NCBI GenBank assembly: GCA_025992895.1
Contig: DAJPGA010000001.1
Coordinates: 1,134,501-1,198,500, forward strand
From: Veillonellaceae bacterium
GTDB taxonomy: Bacteria; Bacillota; Negativicutes; Veillonellales; Dialisteraceae
Direction: 5' to 3'
DNA: 64,000 bases
Shown here: positions 42,061-50,283 of the stretch, piece by piece
How positions within the stretch are numbered: the first letter of the stretch is position 1
How the letters are laid out: each line of letters opens with the position of its first letter
Notes under the pieces: generated by a model
What the model was told of the DNA's origin: nothing
Database searches by the model: none
The model's input: the letters and a program-made list of their open reading frames with translations, nothing else
Translations under genes and position numbers: made by a program

Positions 42061-43080
42061 GTGAAAATAGCTATGATAGGTGCTGGCGGCTGGGGGACAG
42101 CTATGATGATTTCCCTTGCCGGCCGTCATAAGGATCTGGTCTTGTACTGCAGGAAACCAGAAACGGCAGAAAAGCTCAATCGCGAGAGGGAAAATAAGGA
42201 ATATCTGCCCGGAGTTCACCTTCCGGAAGTTATCCGTATTACCAGTGATCTGAAGGAAGCAGTGGAAGGTGCAGGATGCGTCGTCATCTGCACGCCGTCA
42301 AAGGCTGTGGCTGATACGGCAGGCAAAATTGCAGAATGGCTTGAAAAAGATGCTGTTGTCGTTTCTGCATCCAAAGGCCTTGCCGATGATGAAGGCCACC
42401 GTCTTTCCGAGGTCATTGCCCAAAAGGTGGCAGGGATTACGGACAGGATTGTTGCTTTGTCCGGACCGAACCACGCCGAAGAAGTCGGCGCCGGCCTTCC
42501 ATGTGCGACCGTTGCTGCCTCTGAAGTGCCCGAAGCAGTCCAGATCGTCCAGGATCTTTTCATGAGCCCTGTATTCAGGGTGTACAGAAGTGATGATATC
42601 CGAGGCGTCGAATATGGCGGAGCTTTGAAGAACATCATGGCTCTTGCCTGCGGCGTGCTTGACGGAATCAAATTGGGCGACAACAGCCGCGCTGCGCTGA
42701 TGACACGCGGACTTGTTGAAATGACAAGGTTCGGCGTCAGATTCGGTGCCAAGATGAATACATTCTTCGGCCTTTCCGGCATGGGAGACCTTGTCGTCAC
42801 CTGCACGAGCTCGCACAGCCGTAACCATACGGCCGGCGTCATGATGGGCGAGGGAAAGACAGCGAAAGAAATCGTTGAAGGAACGAATATGGTCGTTGAA
42901 GGAATGCGTACAGCGCTCCTTGTCCATGAAATTGCCAAAAGAGAACATATCGACATGCCGATCACGGAAGAGGTATGCTGCCTGATCAATGGGGAGCATA
43001 CAGCAAGAAAGGCATTGGAAGTACTGATGGCAAGAGCCAAGAAAGCAGAGTCTGAAACGTATCCGACGGAATCTCTTTAA
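42061..43080 (+). CDS. gpsA: Glycerol-3-phosphate dehydrogenase [NAD(P)+]
   Basis: 339 residues with a GTG start. NAD motif AMIGAGGWGTAMMISLAG, VSASKGLADDEGHRLSEVIA near residue 99, the active-site lysine region YGGALKNIMALACGVLDGIK near 187, and LSGMGDLVVTCTSSHSRNH near 240. It reduces dihydroxyacetone phosphate to sn-glycerol-3-phosphate for phospholipids, the substrate of PlsY encoded just upstream. Confidence 0.96.
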   Translation: MKIAMIGAGGWGTAMMISLAGRHKDLVLYCRKPETAEKLNRERENKEYLPGVHLPEVIRITSDLKEAVEGAGCVVICTPSKAVADTAGKIAEWLEKDAVVVSASKGLADDEGHRLSEVIAQKVAGITDRIVALSGPNHAEEVGAGLPCATVAASEVPEAVQIVQDLFMSPVFRVYRSDDIRGVEYGGALKNIMALACGVLDGIKLGDNSRAALMTRGLVEMTRFGVRFGAKMNTFFGLSGMGDLVVTCTSSHSRNHTAGVMMGEGKTAKEIVEGTNMVVEGMRTALLVHEIAKREHIDMPITEEVCCLINGEHTARKALEVLMARAKKAESETYPTESL

Positions 43081-43110
43081 TCCATACGAATTCATCAGTC
43101 TGCCTTGATG

Positions 43111-43139
43111 TTACCCTTACCGGATGCCGGTAGGGGTAA
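43111..43139 (+). terminator. Hairpin after gpsA, probable terminator
   Basis: TTACCCTTACCGG-ATG-CCGGTAGGGGTAA with one G-T pair, followed by a moderate T run (GCTGTTTT). Confidence 0.6.
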
Positions 43140-43255
43140 TGCTGTTTTAAAGGATGCCTGTGTTTTCAGCATCTGGCGGAAGAAATTACGCGGGAAAATA
43201 TAAATTCTTTATGCATGAATGGAATATCTTTCTGAAGAAAGCATAAAAAATTTTA

Positions 43256-43283
43256 TTTCAATATAGTCCGTTTATGCTATAAT
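43256..43283 (+). promoter_or_regulatory. Promoter of the rsmD-to-polC gene run
   Basis: TTTCAA (43256-43261), 16 bp, TATAAT (43278-43283). Confidence 0.55.
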
Positions 43284-43345
43284 TTAGCTAAGTGCGGATT
43301 AACGGGCTGCCCGTTTGATCCAGAACACTATAAGGAAAATTAAGA

Positions 43346-43912
43346 ATGAGAATTGTAGGCGGCAAAGCAAAAGGTACGATTTTACTGTCCCCGGCAGGTA
43401 AGAATACAACAAGGCCCACTCTTGGAAGAGTGAGGGAGAGCATTTTCAATGTTCTTGCTAATGTGGGACTGGAAGAAGCAAAGGTTCTGGATATTTTCGC
43501 CGGAACCGGAGCCATGGGGCTTGAAGCCTTGAGCCGCGGAGCGGCAGAAGCTGTCTTCATAGACAGAACGACAAGTGGTATTATCAGGAAGAATGCAGAG
43601 CGCTGCCATATGAGCGGGCAGGTGAAGGTCATCGCAAGAGACGTCACGCCGGCCTTGAAGCTCTTAAGCGGCAAAAGCTTTGATTATATCTTCATGGATC
43701 CGCCATACCGCAAGGGGTATATCAATGAGATCCTGAAGGAGATACTATCTTGCGGGATCTGCAGTGATGATGCTATTATTGTTGCGGAACACTCCGTGTC
43801 CGAAGCACCGGACCTTTCCCTTTTCGAAGACAGGCTTAGCCTGTGGAAAGAGAAGAAATCCGGCGCTATTGTTGTTACTTATCTGCGATGCAGAACTACA
43901 GAGGGAGTTTAA
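43346..43912 (+). CDS. rsmD: 16S rRNA (guanine-966-N2)-methyltransferase
   Basis: 188 residues. N-terminal MRIVGGKAKGTILLSPAG with TRPTLGRVRESIFNVL, SAM motif I VLDIFAGTGAMGLEALSRGA and the catalytic motif IFMDPPYRKGY (DPPY). It methylates the small-subunit rRNA. Located directly before coaD, the standard arrangement. Confidence 0.95.
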   Translation: MRIVGGKAKGTILLSPAGKNTTRPTLGRVRESIFNVLANVGLEEAKVLDIFAGTGAMGLEALSRGAAEAVFIDRTTSGIIRKNAERCHMSGQVKVIARDVTPALKLLSGKSFDYIFMDPPYRKGYINEILKEILSCGICSDDAIIVAEHSVSEAPDLSLFEDRLSLWKEKKSGAIVVTYLRCRTTEGV

Positions 43913-43915
43913 TCC

Positions 43916-44404
43916 ATGAAATTAGCTATATGCCCGGGAAGTTTTGATCCGGTAACCTATGGTCATCTTGATATTATAAAAAGAAGCGCGCAGATGGTCG
44001 ATAAACTGATTGTCGCCGCTTTTCTGAACCCGACAAAACATTACATGTTCACCACCGAGGAGCGTCTGGATATGCTTAGGGAAACAACCAAGGATATTCC
44101 TAACGTGGAAGTGGATGCCTTCGACGGTCTTCTTAATGAATACGCAGCAAAGAGAGACTGCCATCTTTTGATCAGAGGCCTCAGAGCGTTCAGTGATTTC
44201 GAATATGAATTCCAGCGCGCGCTGATGATCAAGCAGATTGCACCGACTCTGGAAACTGCCTTCTTCATGACGGATGGCCGCTATTCCTTCCTTTCCTCGA
44301 CCGGTGTCCGCGAGCTGGCCCATTTTAACGGGGATGTGAGCAAAATGGTGCCGCCATACGTACAGGAAATGATACACAGGAAAATGAATTCTATTAAGAA
44401 ATGA
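43916..44404 (+). CDS. coaD: Phosphopantetheine adenylyltransferase
   Basis: 162 residues. The nucleotidyltransferase motif PGSFDPVTYGHLDIIKR (TxGH form) opens the protein, RGLRAFSDFEYEFQRALMIK is in the middle and the SSTGVRELA motif near residue 128 completes the active site. It catalyses the penultimate step of coenzyme A synthesis. Three bases after rsmD. Confidence 0.97.
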   Translation: MKLAICPGSFDPVTYGHLDIIKRSAQMVDKLIVAAFLNPTKHYMFTTEERLDMLRETTKDIPNVEVDAFDGLLNEYAAKRDCHLLIRGLRAFSDFEYEFQRALMIKQIAPTLETAFFMTDGRYSFLSSTGVRELAHFNGDVSKMVPPYVQEMIHRKMNSIKK

Positions 44405-44417
44405 GAGGCTGCTTGTT

Positions 44418-44918
44418 ATGGATACGAGAAAACTTCTGGAAGAACTTGAAAATGTAATTAACAGTGCAAATGAAGTGCCGTTCACCAATAAGAAAATGGT
44501 GGACAAGGACGAAATTGAAAGACTGATTGATGCCATCAACCAGTCCCTGCCGAACGAGCTTGAAAGCGCCCGCCGCATTGTGGCTGATAAGGAAAGAATC
44601 ATGCTCGATGCTGAAAAGAAGGCAGAAGACACCGTTGCCCAGGCAAAGGACTATATCGCCCGCATTACAGAAGAAAGCGAACTGGTCAAGCAGGCACAGG
44701 AAAGAGCTAATGAAGTGATTTCCTCCGCCAATAAGTCTGCAGAAGAACTGCGCACCAGCTCTGTCACTTATGCAACCGATGTGCTTAAGTACGTTGAAAC
44801 CAACATGGAAAACGTACTGGACAGCCTGAAGAAGAACCGTCAGAGCCTGATTGATTCCAACTCTGCAGCTGCACGCCAGCAGCAGGAACAGGCTGAAGAC
44901 AACGGAAATAAAAAGTAA
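44418..44918 (+). CDS. Coiled-coil protein of unknown function
   Basis: 166 residues, almost entirely charged and helical, with Ala/Glu/Lys-rich heptads from about residue 45 to 155 (RRIVADKERIMLDAEKKAED, then VAQAKDYIARITEE). The C-terminus is Gln-rich (AAARQQQEQAEDNG). There is no membrane segment or catalytic motif. Homologues next to coaD in Negativicutes and clostridia are usually labelled ATPase or hypothetical; I see no P-loop, so the ATPase label would be wrong here. A structural or DivIVA-like scaffolding role is conceivable. Confidence 0.7.
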   Translation: MDTRKLLEELENVINSANEVPFTNKKMVDKDEIERLIDAINQSLPNELESARRIVADKERIMLDAEKKAEDTVAQAKDYIARITEESELVKQAQERANEVISSANKSAEELRTSSVTYATDVLKYVETNMENVLDSLKKNRQSLIDSNSAAARQQQEQAEDNGNKK

Positions 44919-45019
44919 GAAATTACGAAGGAGCAGCAAAAGAGTTCCAGGCGCTCCTGGGACTCTTCTTTGGTATGGATGCAGGCAATGCCTGAAGGAT
45001 TGAAACAAGGAGCAATCCC

Positions 45020-45583
45020 ATGGAACAGGATCATGAAGAAAGCAGAAGGATGACTATACTCTGCCTATGCATAGGTCTTATTCTTTTAGGGACGGCGCTT
45101 TTTGTGTTCGATCCTTTTTCATTGCGTGAAAAGGAGAAGCCAGTCGTCGTGACTGCCGAGGCAGGGAACAATGAAAAGGATGACAAGCTTCTCGTGTATG
45201 TCGTAGGCGCTGTCAAAGAACCAGGCGTCTATGAACTCCCGAAGGGAAGCCATTACTATGATGCTGTCAAGGCAGCAGGAGATGTCCTTCCCTATGCAGA
45301 AGTGGAAGCTGTCAATATGGCAGCGCCCATAGAAAACAGCATGAAGATTTACATCCCGCTCAACCCTGACCGCAGCGATCCCGCAGCAAGAGGTCTCATC
45401 AATATCAATACGGCCGGAGCGAAGGAACTGGAAGCACTCCCCGGAGTCGGCGCAGTGACGGCTGAAAAGATTGTGAAGTACAGGCAGGAAAACGGGTACT
45501 TCACTGAGAAGCAGGATCTGAAGAAGGTTCCATCCATCAGCGATGGAAGATATGCAAAACTGGCGGATAAAATTACTCTATGA
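45020..45583 (+). CDS. comEA: Competence protein ComEA (SLBB plus helix-hairpin-helix)
   Basis: 187 residues. One N-terminal membrane segment (MTILCLCIGLILLGTALFVF). Then a SLBB-type domain (LLVYVVGAVKEPGVYELPKG), and a C-terminal helix-hairpin-helix DNA-binding domain (LININTAGAKELEALPGVGA, TAEKIVKYRQENGYFTEKQD). ComEA binds incoming double-stranded DNA at the membrane and passes it to ComEC, encoded next with a four-base overlap. Confidence 0.92.
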   Translation: MEQDHEESRRMTILCLCIGLILLGTALFVFDPFSLREKEKPVVVTAEAGNNEKDDKLLVYVVGAVKEPGVYELPKGSHYYDAVKAAGDVLPYAEVEAVNMAAPIENSMKIYIPLNPDRSDPAARGLININTAGAKELEALPGVGAVTAEKIVKYRQENGYFTEKQDLKKVPSISDGRYAKLADKITL

Positions 45584-47841
45584 GTATGAAGTACGGCCTG
45601 TTCTGGAGTGCTCTCTGTCTTTCATTCGGCATATTTCTCTACGGCAGCCTTCCTCTTTATGAGGGAATCGCAGCTGCTGCCGTCTTTTTTGTGCTGCCTG
45701 CCTTAGCAGCCATCAAAATAACACATAAAAAAGAAGCCGTCCTTATTTTGTGCGGCGCTTTTTTTATTTCCCTTTGCGGAATGGGCCGCATGCATCTTGC
45801 TGACGAAGTATGGAAGGCGCAGCCATCCTGGGCGCTTCATGCCGAAGGGACGTATACGGCTGTCGTGACAGAGCCTCCTGTCGTCAACCGGGAAGGGGAA
45901 GGGTATGCCAGGTATACTGCTGAATTAAAGGATATCCGTTACAAAGACGGCACAGAAAAGCCGCTTAAGGGGTTCGCCTATGTTTATGAGACAAATCCTA
46001 AGGAGATTTACGGGCCGGGCGTGAAACTTTCCGTCAAAGGGGAAATGACGCCGATCAGGATTTATGACAACCCCGGGAAAATCGATCTGGAAAGCAGGTA
46101 CAGAAGCCGCCGCATCCTGGGGCGCATTTATACCGAGGATGAAAAGTCAGTCAGATCCCTGGGCGATTCCGGAGAATACCGGGCCGAAAAGGCAGCTGAA
46201 ATCATCAAGGGAAAGGTCATGGATACCTTTGCTCCCTACATGGATCCCGTCAGGCTCCACATCATGATGACGCTCCTTTTTGGCGGCAGCTATAATGAGA
46301 TCCCGGAATCGGTCATGAGCTCCTTTTCCGCGACGGGGATCGTCCATATCCTTTCCGTTTCGGGATCGCATGTGGCGCTTCTCTTTGGCTTCCTTTACTT
46401 CCTGGGAAAATGGATGCACCTTCCAAAGAAGCTTGTTATTGGCGGAGCCATCATCCTTGTTCTTTTCTATTCAGGGCTTGCCGGATTTGTCCCTCCTGTC
46501 CTAAGAGCCGCCATCATGGGAATCCTTTCTGTGGCCGGCCTTTTCTTTGACAGGGAGAAAACAGCCATCAATATTTTAGGAGCTGCTGTTACAGGGATGC
46601 TTTTGTGGGATCCGTTTTTCCTCTTTGATGTGAGCTTCCAGCTTTCCGTCGGTGCATCTGCCGGTATCCTGATATTTTACAAGCCGCTTCTTACCTTCTT
46701 CAAAAGATTTCCCCGTCTTCCCGTGCAGGTGCGGGAGGGGACGGCGCTTTCCACGGCGGCGCAGGTATTTACTATGCCCATCGTGCTCTATGACTTTCAT
46801 GTATTCCCGCTGTTTTTCATTCCTGCCAATCTCATTGTGACGCCGTTCCTAGAATGGGTCATCATTGCAGGGCTCATGGCATCCGTCATCGCATTGATCT
46901 TTACGCCCCTTGCGGCAGGGATTCTCTATGTCTCGGATTACCTCTTATGGGCAGGCATCCGGATGAACCAGTGGATGTCAGGCTGGCCGAAGGCATCGAT
47001 CGGCATCGGGGGACTCAATACTGCAGAAACAGCCTGCTATTACATTACAGTTGCTTTTCTTTACTTCAGGGAGAAAATCCTTGCATCTAAAATATGGAGA
47101 AGAATTTTTATGCTGATTCTTCCCTTAAGTACTGCAATCGTCATTTTCCTCTGGATTTCTGCGCCGTCCACATATGTGCTTGTCCCCGAGCTCGGTCCGG
47201 ATCAGGGGGCTGTTCTTGTAAAAGACGGCAGAAAAATACTATACTATAAGAGCGGCAGCCTTGCTTCCAGGACTTCCGTCTGGGAATGGAACTCCCTTCT
47301 CGGATATGAGGGCATTTTTGCAGCCGACATCCTTCTGCTGAATCTGGAAGACGCCAAAAATCCCATTCCGCTTTCCATGACGATCCCGATCAAGGAAATC
47401 TGGGTGACGGGAGGCGATCCGGAGAAAACCTGCCGCGAGCTTTTAGCCGGTCAGCAGGCGCACGTCCGCATGATCCGGGGCGGCAGCGCAAAAGTAGATG
47501 ATATGGTTTTCAGGACAAACGGAAGCAGCTGGCTTGTTTCCTTTGATGGAGCCGGTGTCCTTTTTTCAGGAAATAAACTGCTTTCGGATACAAAGTATCC
47601 GCCGCGCCTCTTCTGGATGGCAGGAAGCAGGAAACAGGCAGATTCCCTGACGGAAGAAGAGGTATCCACGATTCATCCTGAGGCAGCTGTCTATGCAGGA
47701 AGCAGGTTGACCAAATCCTATGAGGATGCGGAAATTTTTGAATATATGGGAATCGCTTCGGCCAATGTCTATGAGGATGGAATGCAGACGGCGGTTTTCA
47801 GGGAAAAATGGGAATTAAAAGGTAAAGGTCTATGGCGCTGA
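45580..47841 (+). CDS. comEC: ComEC/Rec2 DNA-uptake channel with degenerate C-terminal domain
   Basis: 753 residues. N-terminal membrane pair and OB-like domain (residues ~60-190), then the competence core with HILSVSGSHVALLFGFLYFL near 252, and about eight membrane helices to residue ~525. The C-terminal ~220 residues occupy the place of the metallo-beta-lactamase-like nuclease (VPELGPDQGAVLVKDGRKIL corresponds to the usual DVGQGD strand). The expected metal motif of the HxHxDH type is absent; the matching place reads ADILLLNLEDAKNPI. The channel may work while the nuclease activity is lost or supplied elsewhere. Overlaps holA by ten bases. Confidence 0.88.
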   Translation: MSMKYGLFWSALCLSFGIFLYGSLPLYEGIAAAAVFFVLPALAAIKITHKKEAVLILCGAFFISLCGMGRMHLADEVWKAQPSWALHAEGTYTAVVTEPPVVNREGEGYARYTAELKDIRYKDGTEKPLKGFAYVYETNPKEIYGPGVKLSVKGEMTPIRIYDNPGKIDLESRYRSRRILGRIYTEDEKSVRSLGDSGEYRAEKAAEIIKGKVMDTFAPYMDPVRLHIMMTLLFGGSYNEIPESVMSSFSATGIVHILSVSGSHVALLFGFLYFLGKWMHLPKKLVIGGAIILVLFYSGLAGFVPPVLRAAIMGILSVAGLFFDREKTAINILGAAVTGMLLWDPFFLFDVSFQLSVGASAGILIFYKPLLTFFKRFPRLPVQVREGTALSTAAQVFTMPIVLYDFHVFPLFFIPANLIVTPFLEWVIIAGLMASVIALIFTPLAAGILYVSDYLLWAGIRMNQWMSGWPKASIGIGGLNTAETACYYITVAFLYFREKILASKIWRRIFMLILPLSTAIVIFLWISAPSTYVLVPELGPDQGAVLVKDGRKILYYKSGSLASRTSVWEWNSLLGYEGIFAADILLLNLEDAKNPIPLSMTIPIKEIWVTGGDPEKTCRELLAGQQAHVRMIRGGSAKVDDMVFRTNGSSWLVSFDGAGVLFSGNKLLSDTKYPPRLFWMAGSRKQADSLTEEEVSTIHPEAAVYAGSRLTKSYEDAEIFEYMGIASANVYEDGMQTAVFREKWELKGKGLWR

Positions 47842-48833
47842 ATGAAGTAAAGAAGAACTGTTACTTCCTCTACGGGGACGACCCGGTTCTTCTTAATGAG
47901 AGAAAGTCAGACATATTAAATACATACTTTAAGGGAAATCCGCCGGAACCCGCTTACTTTGAGGGGAAGGGAAGCTTTGAGGAATACAGGAATGCCCTTT
48001 GCGGGCAGTCCCTTTTTTCATCAGATACGGCAGTCCTGATCCAGAATCCGTACTTCCTGAAAAAAGCCGTAAAATCTGAAAAGGAAGAAGAGCAGCAGAA
48101 GGAATTTCTGGAAACAGCAAGAGAACTCCCCGAAGAAACGCTCCTTATCATCCTTTTTGAAGGAAAGCCGGACGCAAGGACGAAGGTTGTCAAAGAGTTG
48201 AAAAAATTCTGCGTCTCGGAAGAAATGAGCTTCATCAAGCCGGATCAGGCAGCCGGCATCATGGCACAGATCCTGGGGGAACGGGGGAAGCGCTTTGAAC
48301 CGGAAGCAAGGGAATATCTGGAAGAAGTCCTGTCCACATGGGAAAATGTTTCCCGTCCCCTTCTTGAAGTCGAGGTTGAAAAAATTGACCTGATGACGGG
48401 AAAACGGGTGACAGTCCCCAAGCGTGTTCTGGAGTTTTCACTTCCAGGATACGTGAATCAGGGCGTCTTTGCTTTTGCAGATGCACTCCTTTCCAAGAAG
48501 GTCAAGCAGATCCTGGAAAGTACAGACAAGGTGTTCAAGGATACTTCGACAGAAATCAGCGGGCTGGGCCTTATTTCCTCCAAGTTCAGGAATATAAAGA
48601 TCCTGAAGGAAATGGAAAGGGCAAGGATGCCTGAATCGAGAATCAGGGAAGCGCTCGGCATGCGCTCTCCTTATGCATACCGCTATCTGAAACGGGATGC
48701 GGATAAAGTCACCGAGAAGGATGCAGAATGGATGCTTCTTGGAATTTTTAATTATCAGCTGAAAAAGAGAATGGGGGACAGAGACATGAGTCTCAAAGAT
48801 CTTTTTCTGAAATATTGTATGGAACGAAGGTAG
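47832..48833 (+). CDS. holA: DNA polymerase III delta subunit
   Basis: 333 residues. N-terminal NCYFLYGDDPVLLNERKSDI, AVLIQNPYFLKKAVKSE and the central LLIILFEGKPDARTKVVKEL fit the clamp-loader delta family, an AAA+-like fold without a functional P-loop. The C-terminus has MRSPYAYRYLKRDADKVTEK and LKKRMGDRDMSLKDLFLKY. It opens the beta clamp. The comEA-comEC-holA order is conserved in Gram-positive genomes. Confidence 0.92.
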   Translation: MALNEVKKNCYFLYGDDPVLLNERKSDILNTYFKGNPPEPAYFEGKGSFEEYRNALCGQSLFSSDTAVLIQNPYFLKKAVKSEKEEEQQKEFLETARELPEETLLIILFEGKPDARTKVVKELKKFCVSEEMSFIKPDQAAGIMAQILGERGKRFEPEAREYLEEVLSTWENVSRPLLEVEVEKIDLMTGKRVTVPKRVLEFSLPGYVNQGVFAFADALLSKKVKQILESTDKVFKDTSTEISGLGLISSKFRNIKILKEMERARMPESRIREALGMRSPYAYRYLKRDADKVTEKDAEWMLLGIFNYQLKKRMGDRDMSLKDLFLKYCMERR

Positions 48834-48837
48834 AATA

Positions 48838-50220
48838 GTGAGCCGGCTTAAAATAAAAAGAATAGCGGGGGCTGTTTGCGCTGTCATAATCCTCACAGCA
48901 GGAGCAGCGCCTTTCCTTTGGGCCGGAACGGACAGAGTCATTCCGGGCGTAAGGATCAACGGAACTCCCGCAGGGGGAATGAGCAGGGAAGAACTGGAAA
49001 CTCTCATGCATGATAAAAATGAGGAACTGAAGACGGACGTGCTGGCTGTGAAAAGCACGGACGGCGTCATTGACGAAACATGGAAATTTTCTGATTTTTC
49101 TGTTCATTATAAAGATGATGAAATCGATAAGGCACTCAAAGCAGGCCGCGATGGAAATATAGCTAAAATCTGGTATGACCGCTGGCATGCCCTTGTCATG
49201 GGAGATGCTGTGCACTGGACGGCATCCTATGATAATGGGGCGCTCGAGAATAAGGTCAAAACGCTGGCTTCTGAATACGGAAAGCCTCCTGTCAATGCAG
49301 CGCCTTCTTTCCATGGAGACGGGTCTGTCACCTTCTCCGGAGGCCGTCCTTATCTCAAGTTTGACGAAATGGCGCTCCTGACAGATGCAGGAAGGATCCT
49401 GTCAAACGGAATAAGCGGGGAAGCGGATGTTTCCGTCCTTGATGAGAAGAAACCGGATTTGACGGAAAAGGAAGCCAAAGAGGTCAATGTTGTCCTTGGA
49501 AGGTACACCACGGAATTCGGAATCAACGGAAACCGTGACAAGAATATTGAAATTGCGGCAAAGAGCATTAAGGGCGTCTACGTGAAGCCCGGGGAGTCAT
49601 TCTCCTATAATCAGGCGACAGGCGCAAGATCGAAGGAAAACGGCTATCAGGAAGCGCCGGTCATCATCAATGGCAAGCTTGAACCCGGCATAGGCGGAGG
49701 CGTCTGCCAGGTAAGTACAACGCTCTTCAATGCGGCGCTTCTTTCAGGCCTTGAAATTACGCAGAGAGCCAATCATTACTCGCCCATCCACTATGCGCCG
49801 ATCGGCAGGGATGCGACAGTCGCTGAAGGCATCATTGATTTTGCCTTCCATAATGATCTGAAGCACGGCGTTTATCTATACTCAGACTATACGCCTGGAA
49901 GCGTCACGATTTATATCCTTGGAAACAGGGAGGACAAGCCGTCCTATGTGGATATTTCTACGGACAAGAACGACGTGATTCCGAATAAGACGAGAACGAA
50001 AATAGATCCGGCGCAGAAAGAAAAGAAAAAGACAGACGAGGGGCATGACGGACGCCATGTCGTCACACAGAATGTCAAATGGGCTGATGGAAGGACGTAT
50101 CATGATACGTTCTATTCCGATTATGATCCCGTGGATACAGTCATCACGTACAAGAGCGAAGCTGACCGAAAGGCAGATGAGGATAAGGCAAAGTCTGAAG
50201 GTGATGATAAAACGGAATAA
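48838..50220 (+). CDS. VanW-family membrane-anchored protein
   Basis: 460 residues with a GTG start. One N-terminal membrane segment (IAGAVCAVIILTAGAAPFLW), a peptidoglycan-binding-like region at ~35-200, and the VanW domain: PGESFSYNQATGARSKENGY near residue 256 and EPGIGGGVCQVSTTLFNAAL near 282, then RDATVAEGIIDFAFHND. A charged Asp/Lys-rich tail follows. VanW is named after a glycopeptide-resistance cluster but occurs widely as a surface protein of unknown function, so this is not evidence of resistance. Lies between holA and polC. Confidence 0.88.
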   Translation: MSRLKIKRIAGAVCAVIILTAGAAPFLWAGTDRVIPGVRINGTPAGGMSREELETLMHDKNEELKTDVLAVKSTDGVIDETWKFSDFSVHYKDDEIDKALKAGRDGNIAKIWYDRWHALVMGDAVHWTASYDNGALENKVKTLASEYGKPPVNAAPSFHGDGSVTFSGGRPYLKFDEMALLTDAGRILSNGISGEADVSVLDEKKPDLTEKEAKEVNVVLGRYTTEFGINGNRDKNIEIAAKSIKGVYVKPGESFSYNQATGARSKENGYQEAPVIINGKLEPGIGGGVCQVSTTLFNAALLSGLEITQRANHYSPIHYAPIGRDATVAEGIIDFAFHNDLKHGVYLYSDYTPGSVTIYILGNREDKPSYVDISTDKNDVIPNKTRTKIDPAQKEKKKTDEGHDGRHVVTQNVKWADGRTYHDTFYSDYDPVDTVITYKSEADRKADEDKAKSEGDDKTE

Positions 50221-50283
50221 GCCCGACCGCATGAAATGCGGTATAATGATAGGCGATTTTCTATTGAAGGAGGAGCAGGGTTA

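Noticed and set aside
44418..44918. Coiled-coil protein as an ATPase
   Set aside because: Homologues may carry this label, but there is no P-loop or Walker B motif.
48838..50220. VanW-like gene as vancomycin resistance
   Set aside because: VanW-domain proteins are widespread surface proteins, and no vanHAX or regulator genes are nearby.
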